Assembly (NCBI RefSeq): GCF_020833685.1
Contig: NZ_JACKZY010000001.1
Span: 124,001-188,000, forward strand
DNA: 64,000 nt
Reading direction: 5' to 3'
From: Nitratireductor sp. B36
Lineage (GTDB): Bacteria; Pseudomonadota; Alphaproteobacteria; Rhizobiales; Rhizobiaceae
The notes beneath the pieces were generated by a model, which was not told where the DNA came from, searched no databases, and saw only the letters and a program-made list of their open reading frames with translations. Position 1 is the first letter of the stretch. Each line of letters begins with the position of its first letter. Below are positions 24,590 through 35,336 of the stretch, piece after piece. Both the position numbers and the translations under genes were made by a program.

Positions 24590-25084
24590 TCAGAACGGGA
24601 TTTCGTCGTCCAGATTCTGCGAGTAGCCGCCTCCGCCGCCTCCGCCGCCGCTATCGGCAGGGCCTGACTGGCCGAAATCGGAACCGCGGCTGCCGCCGCC
24701 GCTATAGCCGACCTGATTGTCGCCGCCCTGCCCGCGTGTATCGAGCATCTGCAGTTCGCCACGGAATTTCTGCAACACAACTTCGGTTGTGTAGCGTTCC
24801 TGACCATTCTGGTCGGTCCATTTGCGTGTCTGTAGCTGGCCCTCGATATAAACCTTGGCGCCCTTTTTCAGATACTGCTCGGCCACCTTGGCGAGGTTGT
24901 CGTTGAAAATCACGACATTGTGCCACTCTGTCCGCTCACGCCGCTCACCCGACTGGCGATCGCGCCATGTTTCCGAGGTCGCAATGCGCATATTGACCAC
25001 AGGATCGCCGGAGTTGAGCCGGCGAATCTCGGGATCGGCGCCCAGATTTCCCACTAGAATGACCTTGTTGACGCTGCCCGCCAT
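24590..25084 (-). CDS. ssb: Single-stranded DNA-binding protein
   Basis: OB-fold protein coating single-stranded DNA in replication, recombination and repair; 164 residues. N-terminal domain: [59 protein letters not shown] Gly/Ser-rich linker (about 120-158) leads to the acidic tip DDEIPF that recruits partner proteins. GGAGAAGCGTT precedes the ATG at 25084. A strong promoter with an embedded LexA box lies about 105 bp upstream, so expression is probably damage-inducible. Confidence 0.96.
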   Translation of the reverse strand: MAGSVNKVILVGNLGADPEIRRLNSGDPVVNMRIATSETWRDRQSGERRERTEWHNVVIFNDNLAKVAEQYLKKGAKVYIEGQLQTRKWTDQNGQERYTTEVVLQKFRGELQMLDTRGQGGDNQVGYSGGGSRGSDFGQSGPADSGGGGGGGGYSQNLDDEIPF

Positions 25085-25189
25085 AACGCTTCTCCACGCT
25101 TGTCCGAAATCTGCCGCGCACTTTATCGCAAGCCGGGCTGCCGTGCGCTCTCCGCCTGCGGTGCTCCGCCTCTCGTCCACAGCTCATTT

Positions 25190-25225
25190 GTTCTTATTAT
25201 GTTCACATTCGATGACCAGCGTCAA
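25190..25225 (-). promoter_or_regulatory. ssb promoter with LexA (SOS) box over the -10
   Basis: On the minus strand a -35 TTGACG (25220-25225) and a -10 CATAAT (25196-25201) stand 18 bp apart. The direct repeat GAAC-N7-GAAC, the LexA operator form of alphaproteobacteria, occupies 25190-25204 and contains the whole -10 element. Transcription would begin near 25188, giving a leader of about 100 bases. LexA bound here would block RNA polymerase directly. Confidence 0.8.
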
Positions 25226-25795
25226 TGCACCTCCTCCCACGCGCGCGTTGCATGAGGAAAGCCCCGCCGCCATTTGGTCGCACGGGGCTCCGGGTCTTCC
25301 GACCCTCCATACCGGGAATGGTTTACCGGTGTCATCAGGCAGGGTGTCTTACCAACCCTGTCTTCAAAGAGATTTGATTTTTCAGGGGCAGCCAGCCGCC
25401 AGCGTTGTCATGCCTGCCGGCAATTGCGTTCTCCAGAAACGCAATTCGCCATGGACCGGTATCGAGACACATTTTCCGCGCCAAGCGCCGAATGTGCCGC
25501 GCACCAATCAGCCGGCTGTGGCTTCGCGATCCAGGCGAAGCCCGGTGGATCGGTCAGGTGGAGTCATGCCTTCCTCCTTCTTCGCGTTTCGGTCGGTGCT
25601 CGGTTGTCAGCCTGCTCAAGCGGATCGTGCTTGCAGATAGCTCATCAGCGTGTCTGCGGCGCATCTGATCGCGAACTCTGACAAAGAATATTCTGCGCCT
25701 TTGGGCCAGACCGGTCAAGCAAATGCCTTCTGAAGCCGGCAAATGTGATCGTCTGTAACGCAACACGCCTCCAATGGCAGAAATGTCAGGAGAAC
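25205..25795. other. Gene-free part of the ssb-uvrA gap, rich in hairpins
   Basis: About 590 bp with no ORF that looks coding on either strand. It holds the candidate structured RNA at 25260-25360, a 9-bp perfect hairpin AATTGCGTT/AACGCAATT (25422-25430 and 25438-25446), and an 8-bp hairpin GGCTTCGC/GCGAAGCC (25520-25527 and 25535-25542). A CCTCCTCCC tract lies at 25230-25238. The whole ssb-uvrA gap is 939 bp, far larger than any other in the window. Confidence 0.6.
25260..25360. ncRNA. Candidate structured RNA: four tandem hairpins
   Basis: Four perfect stems follow each other within 101 bp: AGCCCCG/CGGGGCT (25260-25266, 25283-25289), GGGTC-TTCC-GACCC (25292-25305), ACCGG/CCGGT (25311-25315, 25326-25330) and CAGGGT/ACCCTG (25340-25345, 25355-25360), with single-base to 10-base spacers. 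The density is unlike the rest of the window and fits a small RNA or a riboswitch-like leader, but I recognise no family, see no clear terminator and cannot set the strand. Confidence 0.35.
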
Positions 25796-25810
25796 GTTCG
25801 GTTTTTGTTC
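25796..25810 (+). promoter_or_regulatory. LexA (SOS) box upstream of uvrA
   Basis: GTTC-GGTTTTT-GTTC, a perfect direct repeat with the 7-bp spacing of the alphaproteobacterial LexA operator, 214 bp before the uvrA ATG. uvrA is a standard SOS gene in this class. I could not pick a convincing -35/-10 pair next to it. Confidence 0.75.
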
Positions 25811-26023
25811 TTTTTCCTTGCGGAAGGCCGGGCGGCGCGTGTTAAAGGGAGTATGCGCGTTCATCTGTGTGTTGAGCAGATGGAGCGCGCCCGCGGTGAA
25901 GCGCTTTCCGCCCGGTGCCATTCTGGCCCGCGACGGTCGACATTTGCATCCCGCTTCCTACATGATGCACAGACCGGCCTGCGGCCGGCCAATCCGGTTT
26001 CTCAAGACAGGCAGCGACGGGGC

Positions 26024-28948
26024 ATGCCAGAACACAAATCCATTACCATCCGCGGCGCGCGCGAACACAATCTGAAGAATGTCGATCTCGACCTGCCACG
26101 CGAGAAGCTGATCGTCATGACGGGCCTGTCGGGTTCCGGCAAGTCGTCGCTCGCCTTCGACACGATCTATGCCGAGGGGCAACGGCGGTATGTCGAAAGC
26201 CTTTCAGCCTATGCGCGCCAATTCCTGGAAATGATGCAGAAGCCGGATGTCGACCAGATCGACGGGCTTTCACCAGCCATTTCCATCGAGCAGAAGACCA
26301 CATCGAAGAACCCCCGCTCCACCGTCGGCACGGTGACGGAGATCTACGACTATATGCGCCTGCTTTTTGCGCGCGTGGGCGTGCCCTACTCGCCGGCAAC
26401 GGGCCTCCCGATCGAAAGCCAGACGGTGAGCCAGATGGTCGACCGGGTGATGGCGCTGGAAGAAGGCACACGGCTTTACATTCTCGCGCCCATCGTCCGC
26501 GGACGCAAAGGCGAATACCGCAAGGAAATGGTCGAGCTCCAGAAGAAGGGCTTTCAACGCGTCAAGGTGGACGGCGAATTCTACGAGATCGCCGACGTCC
26601 CCGCGCTTGACAAGAAATACAAGCACGACATCGACGTGGTGGTCGACCGTGTGGTTGTGCGCGACGATCTGGCGACGCGTCTGGCGGATTCGCTTGAAAC
26701 CTGCCTGAAACTGGCCGAAGGGCTGGCAGTCGCCGAGTTTGCCGACAGGCCTCTTTCCGATGAGGCAACGGCCAAGGGCGGAAGCGCGAACAAATCCAAG
26801 AACGAAACGCATGAGCGTATCGTCTTTTCGGAGAAATTCGCCTGCCCGGTATCGGGCTTCACCATCCCGGAGATCGAGCCGCGTCTCTTTTCGTTTAACA
26901 ATCCGGCCGGTGCCTGCCCTACCTGTGACGGGCTTGGCAGCCAGCGCGCGATCGATCCCAATCTGGTGGTTCCAGACGACGGTGTGATCCTGCGTGAAGG
27001 CGCCATCGCGCCCTGGGCGAAATCCACATCTCCCTATTACCTGCAGACGCTCGAGGCGCTTGGGCGCGAATATGGGTTCAAGGTCGGCGATCGCTGGCGC
27101 GACCTTCCAGCTGAAGGGCAGGATGCAATCCTGAACGGCACAGGCTCCAAAAAAATCGTCTTCGATTATGATGACGGCCTGCGCAGCTACCGCACCACGA
27201 AACCTTTCGAGGGCGTGGTGGTCAATCTCCAGCGCCGCTGGAAGGAGACCGAATCTGCCTGGATGCGCGAGGAGATCGAGCGTTACATGTCGGCCCATCC
27301 CTGCCCGGCCTGTGGCGGACATCGCCTGAAACCCGAGGCGCTGGCCGTGAAGATCGACGGCCTGCATATCGGTCAGGTCACGGAAATGTCGATCCGCAAG
27401 GCGGGTACCTGGTTTGAGGAGCTGCCAAAACGTCTCAACGACAAGCAAAACGAAATCGCGGTTCGTATTCTGAAGGAGATCCGCGAACGGCTGCGCTTTC
27501 TCAACGATGTGGGCCTCGATTATCTGACGTTGTCGCGCAATTCAGGCACGCTGTCGGGCGGCGAGAGCCAGCGCATCCGGCTTGCCTCTCAGATCGGCTC
27601 GGGTCTGACGGGGGTTCTTTACGTGCTTGACGAGCCGTCCATCGGCCTGCATCAGCGCGACAATGACCGTCTTCTGGCTACGCTCAGGCATTTGCGCGAT
27701 CTTGGCAACACGGTCATCGTGGTCGAACATGACGAAGACGCCATTTTGACCGCGGACCATGTGGTCGACATCGGGCCGGCGGCCGGCGTTCATGGCGGAC
27801 GAATTATCGCCGAGGGGACCCCGCGTGACATCATGGCCAACCCGGCCTCTGTCACCGGCAAGTATCTGACCGGTGCAATGGCGATCCCGATGCCCGAACA
27901 ACGCCGGGATATCCCCAAGAAACGGCGCATCCGGGTCGTGGGCGCACGCGGCAACAATCTGAAGGATGTGACGGCGGAAGTGCCACTGGGCACCTTTGCC
28001 TGCGTCACCGGCGTTTCGGGCGGCGGAAAGTCGACGCTGCTCATCGAGACGCTTTTCAAGGCTGCATCACGGCGGATCATGGGATCGCGAGAGCAACCTG
28101 CCGAACATGAAAGGATCGAAGGTCTCGAGCATCTCGACAAGGTGATCGACATCGATCAGTCCCCCATCGGGCGCACGCCGCGGTCCAACCCCGCCACCTA
28201 TACCGGTGCCTTCACGCCGATCCGCGACTGGTTCGCGGGCCTGCCGGAAGCCAAGGCGCGCGGCTACCAGCCCGGGCGTTTCTCGTTCAATGTGAAGGGC
28301 GGCCGGTGCGAGGCCTGCCAGGGCGATGGCGTCATCAAGATCGAGATGCACTTTCTGCCGGATGTCTACGTCACCTGCGATGTCTGTCATGGCAAGCGCT
28401 ACAATCGCGAGACGCTGGAAGTCACCTTCAAAGGCAAGTCGATTGCCGATGTGCTGGAAATGACGGTGGATGAAGGTGTTGAGTTTTTCGCGGCCGTTCC
28501 TGCCGTGCGCGACAAGCTGGTCACGCTCGCCCGCGTCGGTCTTGGCTATATCCATATTGGCCAGCAGGCCACCACGCTTTCCGGCGGGGAGGCACAGCGC
28601 ATCAAGCTCGCCAAGGAACTCTCGAAACGGGCAACGGGCCGCACACTCTACATTCTGGACGAGCCGACGACCGGCTTGCATTTCCATGATGTGGCAAAAC
28701 TGCTTGAAGTGCTGCATGAACTGGTCGACCAGGGCAACACGGTGGTGGTGATCGAGCACAATCTGGAAGTCATCAAGACCGCCGACTGGATTCTCGATCT
28801 GGGTCCGGAAGGTGGCGATGGTGGCGGCGAACTGGTCGCTTCGGGGTCCATCGACGATGTCATGGCTGAACCGCGCAGCTACACCGGTAAATTCCTCAAA
28901 GAACTTCTCGAGCGCCGGCCCGCCGGCAAGGCACAGGCAGCGGAGTAG
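26024..28948 (+). CDS. uvrA: UvrABC excinuclease subunit A
   Basis: Damage-recognition ATPase of nucleotide excision repair, 974 residues. Two ABC modules are visible: Walker [16 protein letters not shown] (about residue 30) and [11 protein letters not shown] (about 665), signatures [14 protein letters not shown] and [14 protein letters not shown], and Walker [14 protein letters not shown] and [13 protein letters not shown]. Zinc-binding CxxC pairs appear in [25 protein letters not shown] and [10 protein letters not shown]. The ATG at 26024 fits the family; the frame is open about 90 codons upstream, through the SOS box, and that part is regarded as untranslated. Confidence 0.97.
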   Translation: MPEHKSITIRGAREHNLKNVDLDLPREKLIVMTGLSGSGKSSLAFDTIYAEGQRRYVESLSAYARQFLEMMQKPDVDQIDGLSPAISIEQKTTSKNPRSTVGTVTEIYDYMRLLFARVGVPYSPATGLPIESQTVSQMVDRVMALEEGTRLYILAPIVRGRKGEYRKEMVELQKKGFQRVKVDGEFYEIADVPALDKKYKHDIDVVVDRVVVRDDLATRLADSLETCLKLAEGLAVAEFADRPLSDEATAKGGSANKSKNETHERIVFSEKFACPVSGFTIPEIEPRLFSFNNPAGACPTCDGLGSQRAIDPNLVVPDDGVILREGAIAPWAKSTSPYYLQTLEALGREYGFKVGDRWRDLPAEGQDAILNGTGSKKIVFDYDDGLRSYRTTKPFEGVVVNLQRRWKETESAWMREEIERYMSAHPCPACGGHRLKPEALAVKIDGLHIGQVTEMSIRKAGTWFEELPKRLNDKQNEIAVRILKEIRERLRFLNDVGLDYLTLSRNSGTLSGGESQRIRLASQIGSGLTGVLYVLDEPSIGLHQRDNDRLLATLRHLRDLGNTVIVVEHDEDAILTADHVVDIGPAAGVHGGRIIAEGTPRDIMANPASVTGKYLTGAMAIPMPEQRRDIPKKRRIRVVGARGNNLKDVTAEVPLGTFACVTGVSGGGKSTLLIETLFKAASRRIMGSREQPAEHERIEGLEHLDKVIDIDQSPIGRTPRSNPATYTGAFTPIRDWFAGLPEAKARGYQPGRFSFNVKGGRCEACQGDGVIKIEMHFLPDVYVTCDVCHGKRYNRETLEVTFKGKSIADVLEMTVDEGVEFFAAVPAVRDKLVTLARVGLGYIHIGQQATTLSGGEAQRIKLAKELSKRATGRTLYILDEPTTGLHFHDVAKLLEVLHELVDQGNTVVVIEHNLEVIKTADWILDLGPEGGDGGGELVASGSIDDVMAEPRSYTGKFLKELLERRPAGKAQAAE

Positions 28949-28952
28949 ACCG

Positions 28953-29753
28953 ATGACGACTGGCACCATTCGCGCCGGCATGGGCGGCTGGACGTTTCAG
29001 CCATGGGAAGGCACGTTCTATCCCGACGACCTGCCGAAGAAGCGACAGCTTGAATATGCCTCACGGCAGGTGCCGACGATCGAGGTGAACGGCACCTATT
29101 ACGGTAGCCAGAAGCCGGCGACCTATGCCAAATGGGCGAGTGAGGCACCGGAAGGGTTTGTGTTCTCGCTGAAGGGAAATCGCTTCGTGACAAACCGCAA
29201 GGTTCTGTCCGAAGCGTCTGAATCTCTCGAGAAATTTCTCGGGTCGGGCATTTCCGAGATCGGAGAAAAACTCGGTCCTCTCGTCTGGCAGTTCGCTCCC
29301 ACCAAAGAGTTTGACCCGGAGGATTTCGAAGGGTTTCTGCAGCTTCTCCCATCCGAGCGCGATGGAGTTCCGCTCCGACACGTTCTCGAAGTGCGCAACG
29401 AGACCTTCTGTACGCCGGAGTTCCCCCGGCTCGTACGGAAATATGGTGCAGCGATATGCTACGCGCATCACAACACCTATCCGGAGATCGCGGATGTGAC
29501 GGGAGATTTCGTCTATGCCCGTCTTCAACGCGGTGAGGACGATATTCCGACAGCCTACCCGCCAGAAGACCTTGACGGATGGGCGAAGCGCGCCAGGCTT
29601 TGGGCCGAGGGCGGGCAGCCAGACGACCTTCCCCTCACGGACGCGGAATTCACGCCGCAAAAAGAGCCGCGTGACGTGTTCGTCTATTTTATCCATGAAG
29701 GGAAAATCCGTGCACCCCATGCTGCCAGAGCTTTCATGGAGCGCGTGGGATGA
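28953..29753 (+). CDS. DUF72 family protein
   Basis: A 266-residue DUF72 (YecE-like) protein, a TIM-barrel-type family of unknown function. Diagnostic stretches are IRAGMGGWTFQPWEGTFYPDDLPKKRQLEYAS and VEVNGTYYGSQKPATYAKWA near the N-terminus, then FVFSLKGNRFVTN, and FVYFIHEGKIRAPHAA near the end. It starts 4 bp after the uvrA stop, so it is in the uvrA operon and would share SOS control; that placement hints at a nucleic-acid or repair link but is inference. Confidence 0.88.
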   Translation: MTTGTIRAGMGGWTFQPWEGTFYPDDLPKKRQLEYASRQVPTIEVNGTYYGSQKPATYAKWASEAPEGFVFSLKGNRFVTNRKVLSEASESLEKFLGSGISEIGEKLGPLVWQFAPTKEFDPEDFEGFLQLLPSERDGVPLRHVLEVRNETFCTPEFPRLVRKYGAAICYAHHNTYPEIADVTGDFVYARLQRGEDDIPTAYPPEDLDGWAKRARLWAEGGQPDDLPLTDAEFTPQKEPRDVFVYFIHEGKIRAPHAARAFMERVG

Positions 29754-29853
29754 TTTCCCATATGTGACGTCCGAATTCACACCTTGGCGCGAGCGATCAC
29801 GCGTCGGCGCGCGTTCAACAAACCTCTGTGAAGTTTGATTTAATCATCTGTTT

Positions 29854-32274
29854 CTAAGGACTTTTGTCAGCTTCATTCGATGTTTTTCGGCTGCGTTTGT
29901 AAGGTCCCAATCCACGAGCTGCGCGTGAAAACTGGCGCTGCTCATGCCATGGTCGATACGGCTCGCTGAGCGCAAAGGTGATGTTGACTGTGAACGGATC
30001 TCGCGGCTCACCCCCTATGCGTATCTCGGCACTGCCCCATCGCGCCAGGTCTCGTGCGGTGATGGTAGGCGTGCCGCTCTCCCCGCAGGGTCGGTCGATA
30101 CGCGTATCATTGATGATGATGAGATGCGCAACCCCACACAATTCGTCAATTAGCCGGTCGGGCGGTGGAGAATCGGTCTCCATTACATGCGCGATCAACG
30201 CGCCGCGCCGATGGCGCAGCATACAAATCGTCTCGTTGCACCGAAACTGATCCCCTGCAGCGCGGGCGAAGACCTCTGCGGTCGCCGCGCCACTTTCCGT
30301 ATCCGGCTTGTGTACTGTTTCTGACCCGGCAGCGCGTAGCCAGTTTTCCAAAGCGAAAGCATTGGGCCTCTTGCGGTTGACGGCCAGCCCCCCTTCCTCG
30401 ACGCGCACGGCCACCAGCCGTGCATCTTCGGAGACAAAAACGTCAGGCAGACTGCGGGCTGAGATAAGGGCAAGTCCGGCCACAAGGAACGGCGTAGCAG
30501 CTAATCGCAGGCTGGTGGTCGACATGGTGAGGATTGCCAGCGCCACCGTCAGGCACAGCGTCGCCGAGAGAGGGATCGCGCCGGTCGCATCGATGGGGGT
30601 TTGCTCGGAGAACCACCTGGCAATGCCCATGACGGCGGAGATCCCCCACCCCATCACAGCCAGGGGCCAACCATCGAGGTTCAACGGCATTGCGGCGATC
30701 GCCGCAACGGCGGAGGGCATAACCACGACTGAGACAACAGGCATCGCCGCCAGATTGGCGCCAAGCGCGAGCGGAGATGCCCGTTGAAAATGCCACACAC
30801 CGTATAGCGTTGTCGCTGTCCCGGCGATCAGGGATGTAAGCGCGATACCGCCAATGGCCACGAGAATCAGATGGACGAGCCTCGCGGCACCTTTGCGCTC
30901 CACATATGGTTTTCGAGAGAGGCGTTTCATACGGTGCGCATTCCACGCCGCGTAGCCGGCGATGAGTGCTGCAGTTGCCGAAAAAGACATCTGGAAGCCT
31001 GGGCCGACGACCTCGTGCGGTGCTGTTATAAGGACGATCAGGGCGGCAACCGCCAGATTGCGCATGGTGAGAGCCGCCCGGTCAAACAACAGAGCCAGGA
31101 GCATGACCGCAAGCATCAGAAAGCTGCGCTGTGCAGCCACCCCGCCACCTGAGACGAGCAAATAGAAAAAACACACAATAAGAGCGACAGCGGCAGCGTA
31201 TTTGCGGACCGGATACCGCGAGGAGAAACCAGGAAAAAAGGCGAACCCCAGCCTGGCAGCCCCAATAATGGTAAAGGCCGCTAGGGCCATATGCAGACCT
31301 GAAATGGCAAGAACATGCGCCAATCCGGCCCGGCGCAGATCTTCATTATAATGCTCGGGGATGCCGCCCCGCATGCCCGTGATGAGGGCCGCTGCCACCT
31401 CTCCCTCGGCCCCGCCCACCCGGTTTCTAAGCCTTTCGGCAAGGCCTTCGCGCAGTCCCTGCAGTGTGGATAATGCCCACGGCCACGCCCCGTTTGGCTC
31501 GTCAATCTGCACCAGAACCGGCTCCTGCATGAAGAAGCCCACAGCGCCCAGACCGTCAAAATAGCTCTCGAAGGAGAAATCATAGGCGTGCGGTCGTACC
31601 GGGCCGGAAGGGGGCATGAGGCGCACGAGACCCTTAATTCCATCACCCGGTCTCAATTCCTCCGGGATAGAGCGTGCTGACAAACGAGCGCGTGCCGGCG
31701 CATAGCGCAATTGCGGTCGTTCGGTGGAAATGAGATCCACGGTCAAACGCGAACGCCCGTCCGCTCGTGGCTCTATGCGCGCAACACGGGCCGTGACCCG
31801 CGTTGTCACCTCGGATCCTAGCATGGGGGTGGCCGCTCGCCAGCTTTCGACCTTCGCACATGAAAGCCCCAAAAGACCGATCAACGCGGCGAGAGTGACG
31901 GCCCGAACAAAAGGCTTTCCCGAAGCCAGAAAAGCCGTGAGAGCGAGCGCGAGCAAACCGCTGACAACAGCATAGGCCGGCGGTTCGACCGGCAAGGCGA
32001 AATACACAAGGGCGCCACTGCCCAGCAGAATAGGGAGCCAAAGAAATAAGGTGCCCCTGGCTGCTTCTTGCGAGAGGGCAACCCGTATTCGCGCGTCCCA
32101 CGCCTGCCAGGATGCGGCGGACAAATCGAATTTCCCTGCGGCAACCCGGCGAAAAGCAGCACTCGCCGGCCAGGTCGCAATGCTATGAGCTGCGCTACCT
32201 GTTTGCGGCGCTTGCGTGCCGACGGCGAACTGTGCCCGCTCGTCGGTTTCAGCCACTGCCAGTTCGTCCCCCAT
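29854..32274 (-). CDS. comEC: ComEC/Rec2-family DNA-uptake channel-like protein
   Basis: An 806-residue polytopic inner-membrane protein. After about 60 soluble residues come three membrane helices, a soluble OB-like DUF4131 region (about 120-235, VTTRVTARVARIEPRADGRSRL), and the competence domain with many helices (about 255-590, including LRRAGLAHVLAISGLHMALAAF). The C-terminal 170 residues replace the metallo-beta-lactamase domain of Bacillus ComEC and lack its HxHxDH motif, as in other Rhizobiales. ATG 32274 is preferred because GGGGAGGCC precedes it. DNA uptake is a family inference. Divergent from gltX. Confidence 0.88.
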   Translation of the reverse strand: MGDELAVAETDERAQFAVGTQAPQTGSAAHSIATWPASAAFRRVAAGKFDLSAASWQAWDARIRVALSQEAARGTLFLWLPILLGSGALVYFALPVEPPAYAVVSGLLALALTAFLASGKPFVRAVTLAALIGLLGLSCAKVESWRAATPMLGSEVTTRVTARVARIEPRADGRSRLTVDLISTERPQLRYAPARARLSARSIPEELRPGDGIKGLVRLMPPSGPVRPHAYDFSFESYFDGLGAVGFFMQEPVLVQIDEPNGAWPWALSTLQGLREGLAERLRNRVGGAEGEVAAALITGMRGGIPEHYNEDLRRAGLAHVLAISGLHMALAAFTIIGAARLGFAFFPGFSSRYPVRKYAAAVALIVCFFYLLVSGGGVAAQRSFLMLAVMLLALLFDRAALTMRNLAVAALIVLITAPHEVVGPGFQMSFSATAALIAGYAAWNAHRMKRLSRKPYVERKGAARLVHLILVAIGGIALTSLIAGTATTLYGVWHFQRASPLALGANLAAMPVVSVVVMPSAVAAIAAMPLNLDGWPLAVMGWGISAVMGIARWFSEQTPIDATGAIPLSATLCLTVALAILTMSTTSLRLAATPFLVAGLALISARSLPDVFVSEDARLVAVRVEEGGLAVNRKRPNAFALENWLRAAGSETVHKPDTESGAATAEVFARAAGDQFRCNETICMLRHRRGALIAHVMETDSPPPDRLIDELCGVAHLIIINDTRIDRPCGESGTPTITARDLARWGSAEIRIGGEPRDPFTVNITFALSEPYRPWHEQRQFSRAARGLGPYKRSRKTSNEADKSP

Positions 32275-32404
32275 CGCCTGGCCTCCCCGTGCCATGCTTG
32301 CGCCCGGACCGTTCTATGCTACATGACAGCCAACCAAAGACCACCTGCGGTATCGCTTACCTTTCAATAGGCCGTGATCCCGCTTCGTATCCCGGGATAG
32401 ATTC

Positions 32405-33826
32405 ATGAGCAGACCCGTCGTCACGCGCTTTGCGCCCTCACCTACCGGCTTCTTGCATATCGGCGGCGCGCGCACGGCGCTCTTCAACTGGCTTTATGCG
32501 CGTCACACCGGCGGAAAGATGTTGTTGCGCATCGAGGATACCGACCGTCAGCGCTCCACTGATGAAGCTACCGCGGCAATCCTCGACGGGCTTGCGTGGC
32601 TCGGTCTCAACTGCGATGGCGAGCCTGTCTCCCAGTTTGCGCGGGCAGACCGGCATCGCGCAGTCGCGGAGGAGCTCGTTGCCAAGGGTGAAGCCTATTA
32701 CTGCTACAGTTCACCCGAAGAGCTGGAAGCGATGCGCGAAAAGGCGCGAGCGGAGGGGCGTCCACCCCGTTATGACGGCACATGGCGCGATCGCGATCCG
32801 TCCGAAGCTCCCGAAGGCATCAAGCCGGTTATCCGTATCAAAACGCCACAGGATGGGGAGACTGTCGTCGAGGACCAGGTTCAGGGAACGGTGCGCTTTC
32901 CCAACAAGGACCTCGACGATTTTATCATCCTGCGTTCTGATGGGTCACCCACCTACATGCATGCTGTGGTGGTGGACGACCACGATATGGGCGTCACACA
33001 CATTATCCGCGGCGACGATCACCTGACCAATGCGGCCCGACAGACGGTGATCTACAAGGCCATGGGTTGGGACGTGCCGGTGATGGCCCATATACCGCTT
33101 ATTCATGGGCCAGACGGCGCAAAGCTTTCCAAGCGCCATGGTGCGCTCGGTGTCGAGGCTTATCGCGAGATGGGTTACCTTCCCTCGGCCTTGCGCAACT
33201 ATCTCGCACGACTGGGATGGAGCCACGGAGATGACGAAATCATGTCCGATGAAGACATGATTCGCTGGTTCGACATCGCTGACGTGAACAAGGGTGCCGC
33301 GCGCTTCGATTTCCAGAAGCTGGAGGCGCTCAACGGCGTGCATATGCGGCAGATGGACGACGCAAAGCTGCTCGATATCCTGATCGAGACACTGCCGCAC
33401 CTGCCTGGAGGGAAAACACTTCTCGACGGGATGGACACGACACGAAAAAATCAGTTCCTACAGGCTCTTCCGGGCTTGAAAGAGCGAGCAAAGACTCTGG
33501 TAGAACTCGTTGATAGCGCAGGGTTTCTATTCGCCGCGAGACCGCTTTCAATCGACGAGAAAGCCGCCCAGTTGCTGGATGAGAATGCGCGTCAACTGCT
33601 TGCGGAAATTCTTCCCGTATTGCAAAATGTCGAAGATTGGACCCTTGCGAATATCGAAGCAGCTGTCCGCGCTTTTGCGGAACAGACCGAACGCAAGCTT
33701 GGCAAAGTCGCCCAACCGTTGAGGGCAGCGCTCGTGGGGCGCACCACATCGCCAGGCATCTTCGATGTTCTTTCCGTTCTTGGGCAAGAGGAGAGTTTGG
33801 CGCGTATCCGCGATCAGGCTGCCTAG
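32405..33826 (+). CDS. gltX: Glutamyl-tRNA synthetase
   Basis: Class I synthetase charging tRNA-Glu, 473 residues. The HIGH-like motif is in [20 protein letters not shown] at the start, and the KMSKS-like motif is AKLSKRHGA (about residue 240). The C-terminal anticodon-binding region follows. Rhizobiales often have two gltX copies and lack glutaminyl-tRNA synthetase, so this enzyme may also mischarge tRNA-Gln; the window cannot show this. It precedes gltA by 195 bp. Confidence 0.95.
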   Translation: MSRPVVTRFAPSPTGFLHIGGARTALFNWLYARHTGGKMLLRIEDTDRQRSTDEATAAILDGLAWLGLNCDGEPVSQFARADRHRAVAEELVAKGEAYYCYSSPEELEAMREKARAEGRPPRYDGTWRDRDPSEAPEGIKPVIRIKTPQDGETVVEDQVQGTVRFPNKDLDDFIILRSDGSPTYMHAVVVDDHDMGVTHIIRGDDHLTNAARQTVIYKAMGWDVPVMAHIPLIHGPDGAKLSKRHGALGVEAYREMGYLPSALRNYLARLGWSHGDDEIMSDEDMIRWFDIADVNKGAARFDFQKLEALNGVHMRQMDDAKLLDILIETLPHLPGGKTLLDGMDTTRKNQFLQALPGLKERAKTLVELVDSAGFLFAARPLSIDEKAAQLLDENARQLLAEILPVLQNVEDWTLANIEAAVRAFAEQTERKLGKVAQPLRAALVGRTTSPGIFDVLSVLGQEESLARIRDQAA

Positions 33827-34021
33827 TTTCGTCCTGAAAAGGAGGAGGCTTGCGGACAGGGTTTCATCACCAGGGGCGTGTTGCAGTGCAATATTCAGAT
33901 GCTGCACGCGCTTGGCACCACGGGGGAAATGCGTTAGCTATTTCGCGCGCTCGACCGCCGGACATATTGTTTGGGCGACAGTTTTCTGGCGCCAAGTTCC
34001 TTGAAGTGAGAGGTGATTGCG

Positions 34022-35317
34022 ATGACCAAACCAACTGCGAAGCTGGAAATTGGCGGCCAGGAAGACGGGCACGAATTTGAGATCTTGAAGGGTAGCGTGG
34101 GCCCGGATGTCATCAACATCACCTCGCTTTACAAAGACACCGGGATGTTCACCTACGACCCCGGCTTCACTTCCACCGCAAGCTGCGAATCCAAGATCAC
34201 CTATATCGACGGCGATGAAGGCATTCTTCTCCACCGGGGTTATCCGATTGAGCAGCTGGCCGAGCACGGCGATTTTCTGGAGACCTGCTATCTGCTGCTT
34301 TACGGCGAACTGCCAACCAAGGCCCAGAAGGAAGATTTCGACTATCGCGTGACGCACCACACAATGGTGCACGAGCAGATGAACCGCTTCTTCACCGGTT
34401 TCCGCCGCGATGCCCATCCCATGGCGGTGATGTGCGGTGTGGTGGGCGCGATGTCGGCCTTTTATCACGATTCCACCGATATTTCGGACCCGCATCAGCG
34501 CATGGTGGCAAGCCTGCGCATGATCGCCAAGATGCCGACCATTGCGGCGATGGCCTACAAGTATCACGTGGGTCAGCCCTTCGTTTATCCGAGGAACGAT
34601 CTCGGCTATGCCGCGAATTTCCTGCACATGTGCTTCTCGGTGCCGTGCGAGGAGTACAAGGTGAACCCTGTGCTGGCGCGCGCGATGGAGCGGATCTTCA
34701 TCCTTCATGCCGATCACGAGCAGAATGCTTCCACTTCGACGGTTCGACTGGCCGGCTCTTCGGGCGCCAATCCGTTTGCCTGTATCGCCGCCGGCATCGC
34801 CTGCCTTTGGGGGCCTGCCCATGGTGGCGCGAACGAGGCAGCGCTCAACATGCTGGACGAGATCGGCTCGGTCGACCGCATTCCCGAATTCATCGATCGC
34901 GCAAAGGACAAGAACGATCCGTTCCGCCTCATGGGCTTTGGACACCGGGTCTACAAGAACTACGACCCGCGTGCGAAGATCATGCAGAAGACCTGCCATG
35001 AAGTGTTAAGCGAACTGGGTATCAAGGATGATCCGCAGCTCGACATCGCCATGGAGCTGGAGCGTATCGCGCTGACAGATGAGTACTTCATCGAGAAGAA
35101 GCTTTATCCGAACATCGATTTCTATTCCGGCATCACGCTGAAGGCGCTGGGCTTCCCCACCACCATGTTCACGGTGCTCTTTGCGCTCGCACGCACCGTC
35201 GGCTGGATTGCCCAGTGGAAAGAGATGATCGAGGATCCGAAGCAGAAGATCGGTCGTCCGCGCCAGCTCTACACAGGTGCGACGCAGCGCGATTACGTGC
35301 CAATCGCCAAGCGCTAA
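34022..35317 (+). CDS. gltA: Citrate synthase
   Basis: First enzyme of the TCA cycle, condensing acetyl-CoA with oxaloacetate; 431 residues, the hexameric type II (Gram-negative, NADH-sensitive) length. Catalytic His motifs are in [17 protein letters not shown] and [16 protein letters not shown], and the catalytic Asp lies in [16 protein letters not shown]. The ATG at 34022 follows GAGAGGTGATTGCG; an ATT-preceded frame upstream is rejected. It ends in a strong intrinsic terminator. It is supplied with acetyl-CoA by the PDH operon to the left. Confidence 0.97.
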   Translation: MTKPTAKLEIGGQEDGHEFEILKGSVGPDVINITSLYKDTGMFTYDPGFTSTASCESKITYIDGDEGILLHRGYPIEQLAEHGDFLETCYLLLYGELPTKAQKEDFDYRVTHHTMVHEQMNRFFTGFRRDAHPMAVMCGVVGAMSAFYHDSTDISDPHQRMVASLRMIAKMPTIAAMAYKYHVGQPFVYPRNDLGYAANFLHMCFSVPCEEYKVNPVLARAMERIFILHADHEQNASTSTVRLAGSSGANPFACIAAGIACLWGPAHGGANEAALNMLDEIGSVDRIPEFIDRAKDKNDPFRLMGFGHRVYKNYDPRAKIMQKTCHEVLSELGIKDDPQLDIAMELERIALTDEYFIEKKLYPNIDFYSGITLKALGFPTTMFTVLFALARTVGWIAQWKEMIEDPKQKIGRPRQLYTGATQRDYVPIAKR

Positions 35318-35336
35318 GCCTCGATAAATCGACGCG

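Noticed and set aside
25230-25238. CCTCCTCCC tract as sign of an alpha-r14-type anti-Shine-Dalgarno sRNA
   Set aside because: Only one copy, between the ssb -35 and the hairpin cluster, not in a hairpin loop; insufficient for that family.
25745-26023. In-frame N-terminal extension of uvrA
   Set aside because: The open frame crosses the SOS box and does not look like UvrA; the family begins at the ATG at 26024.
26270-27448. 392-codon minus-strand frame opposite uvrA
   Set aside because: Low-complexity antisense shadow of uvrA with no recognisable motif; the same holds for 28067-28981, 1644-2477, 2668-3663, 3606-4742 and 4942-6060.
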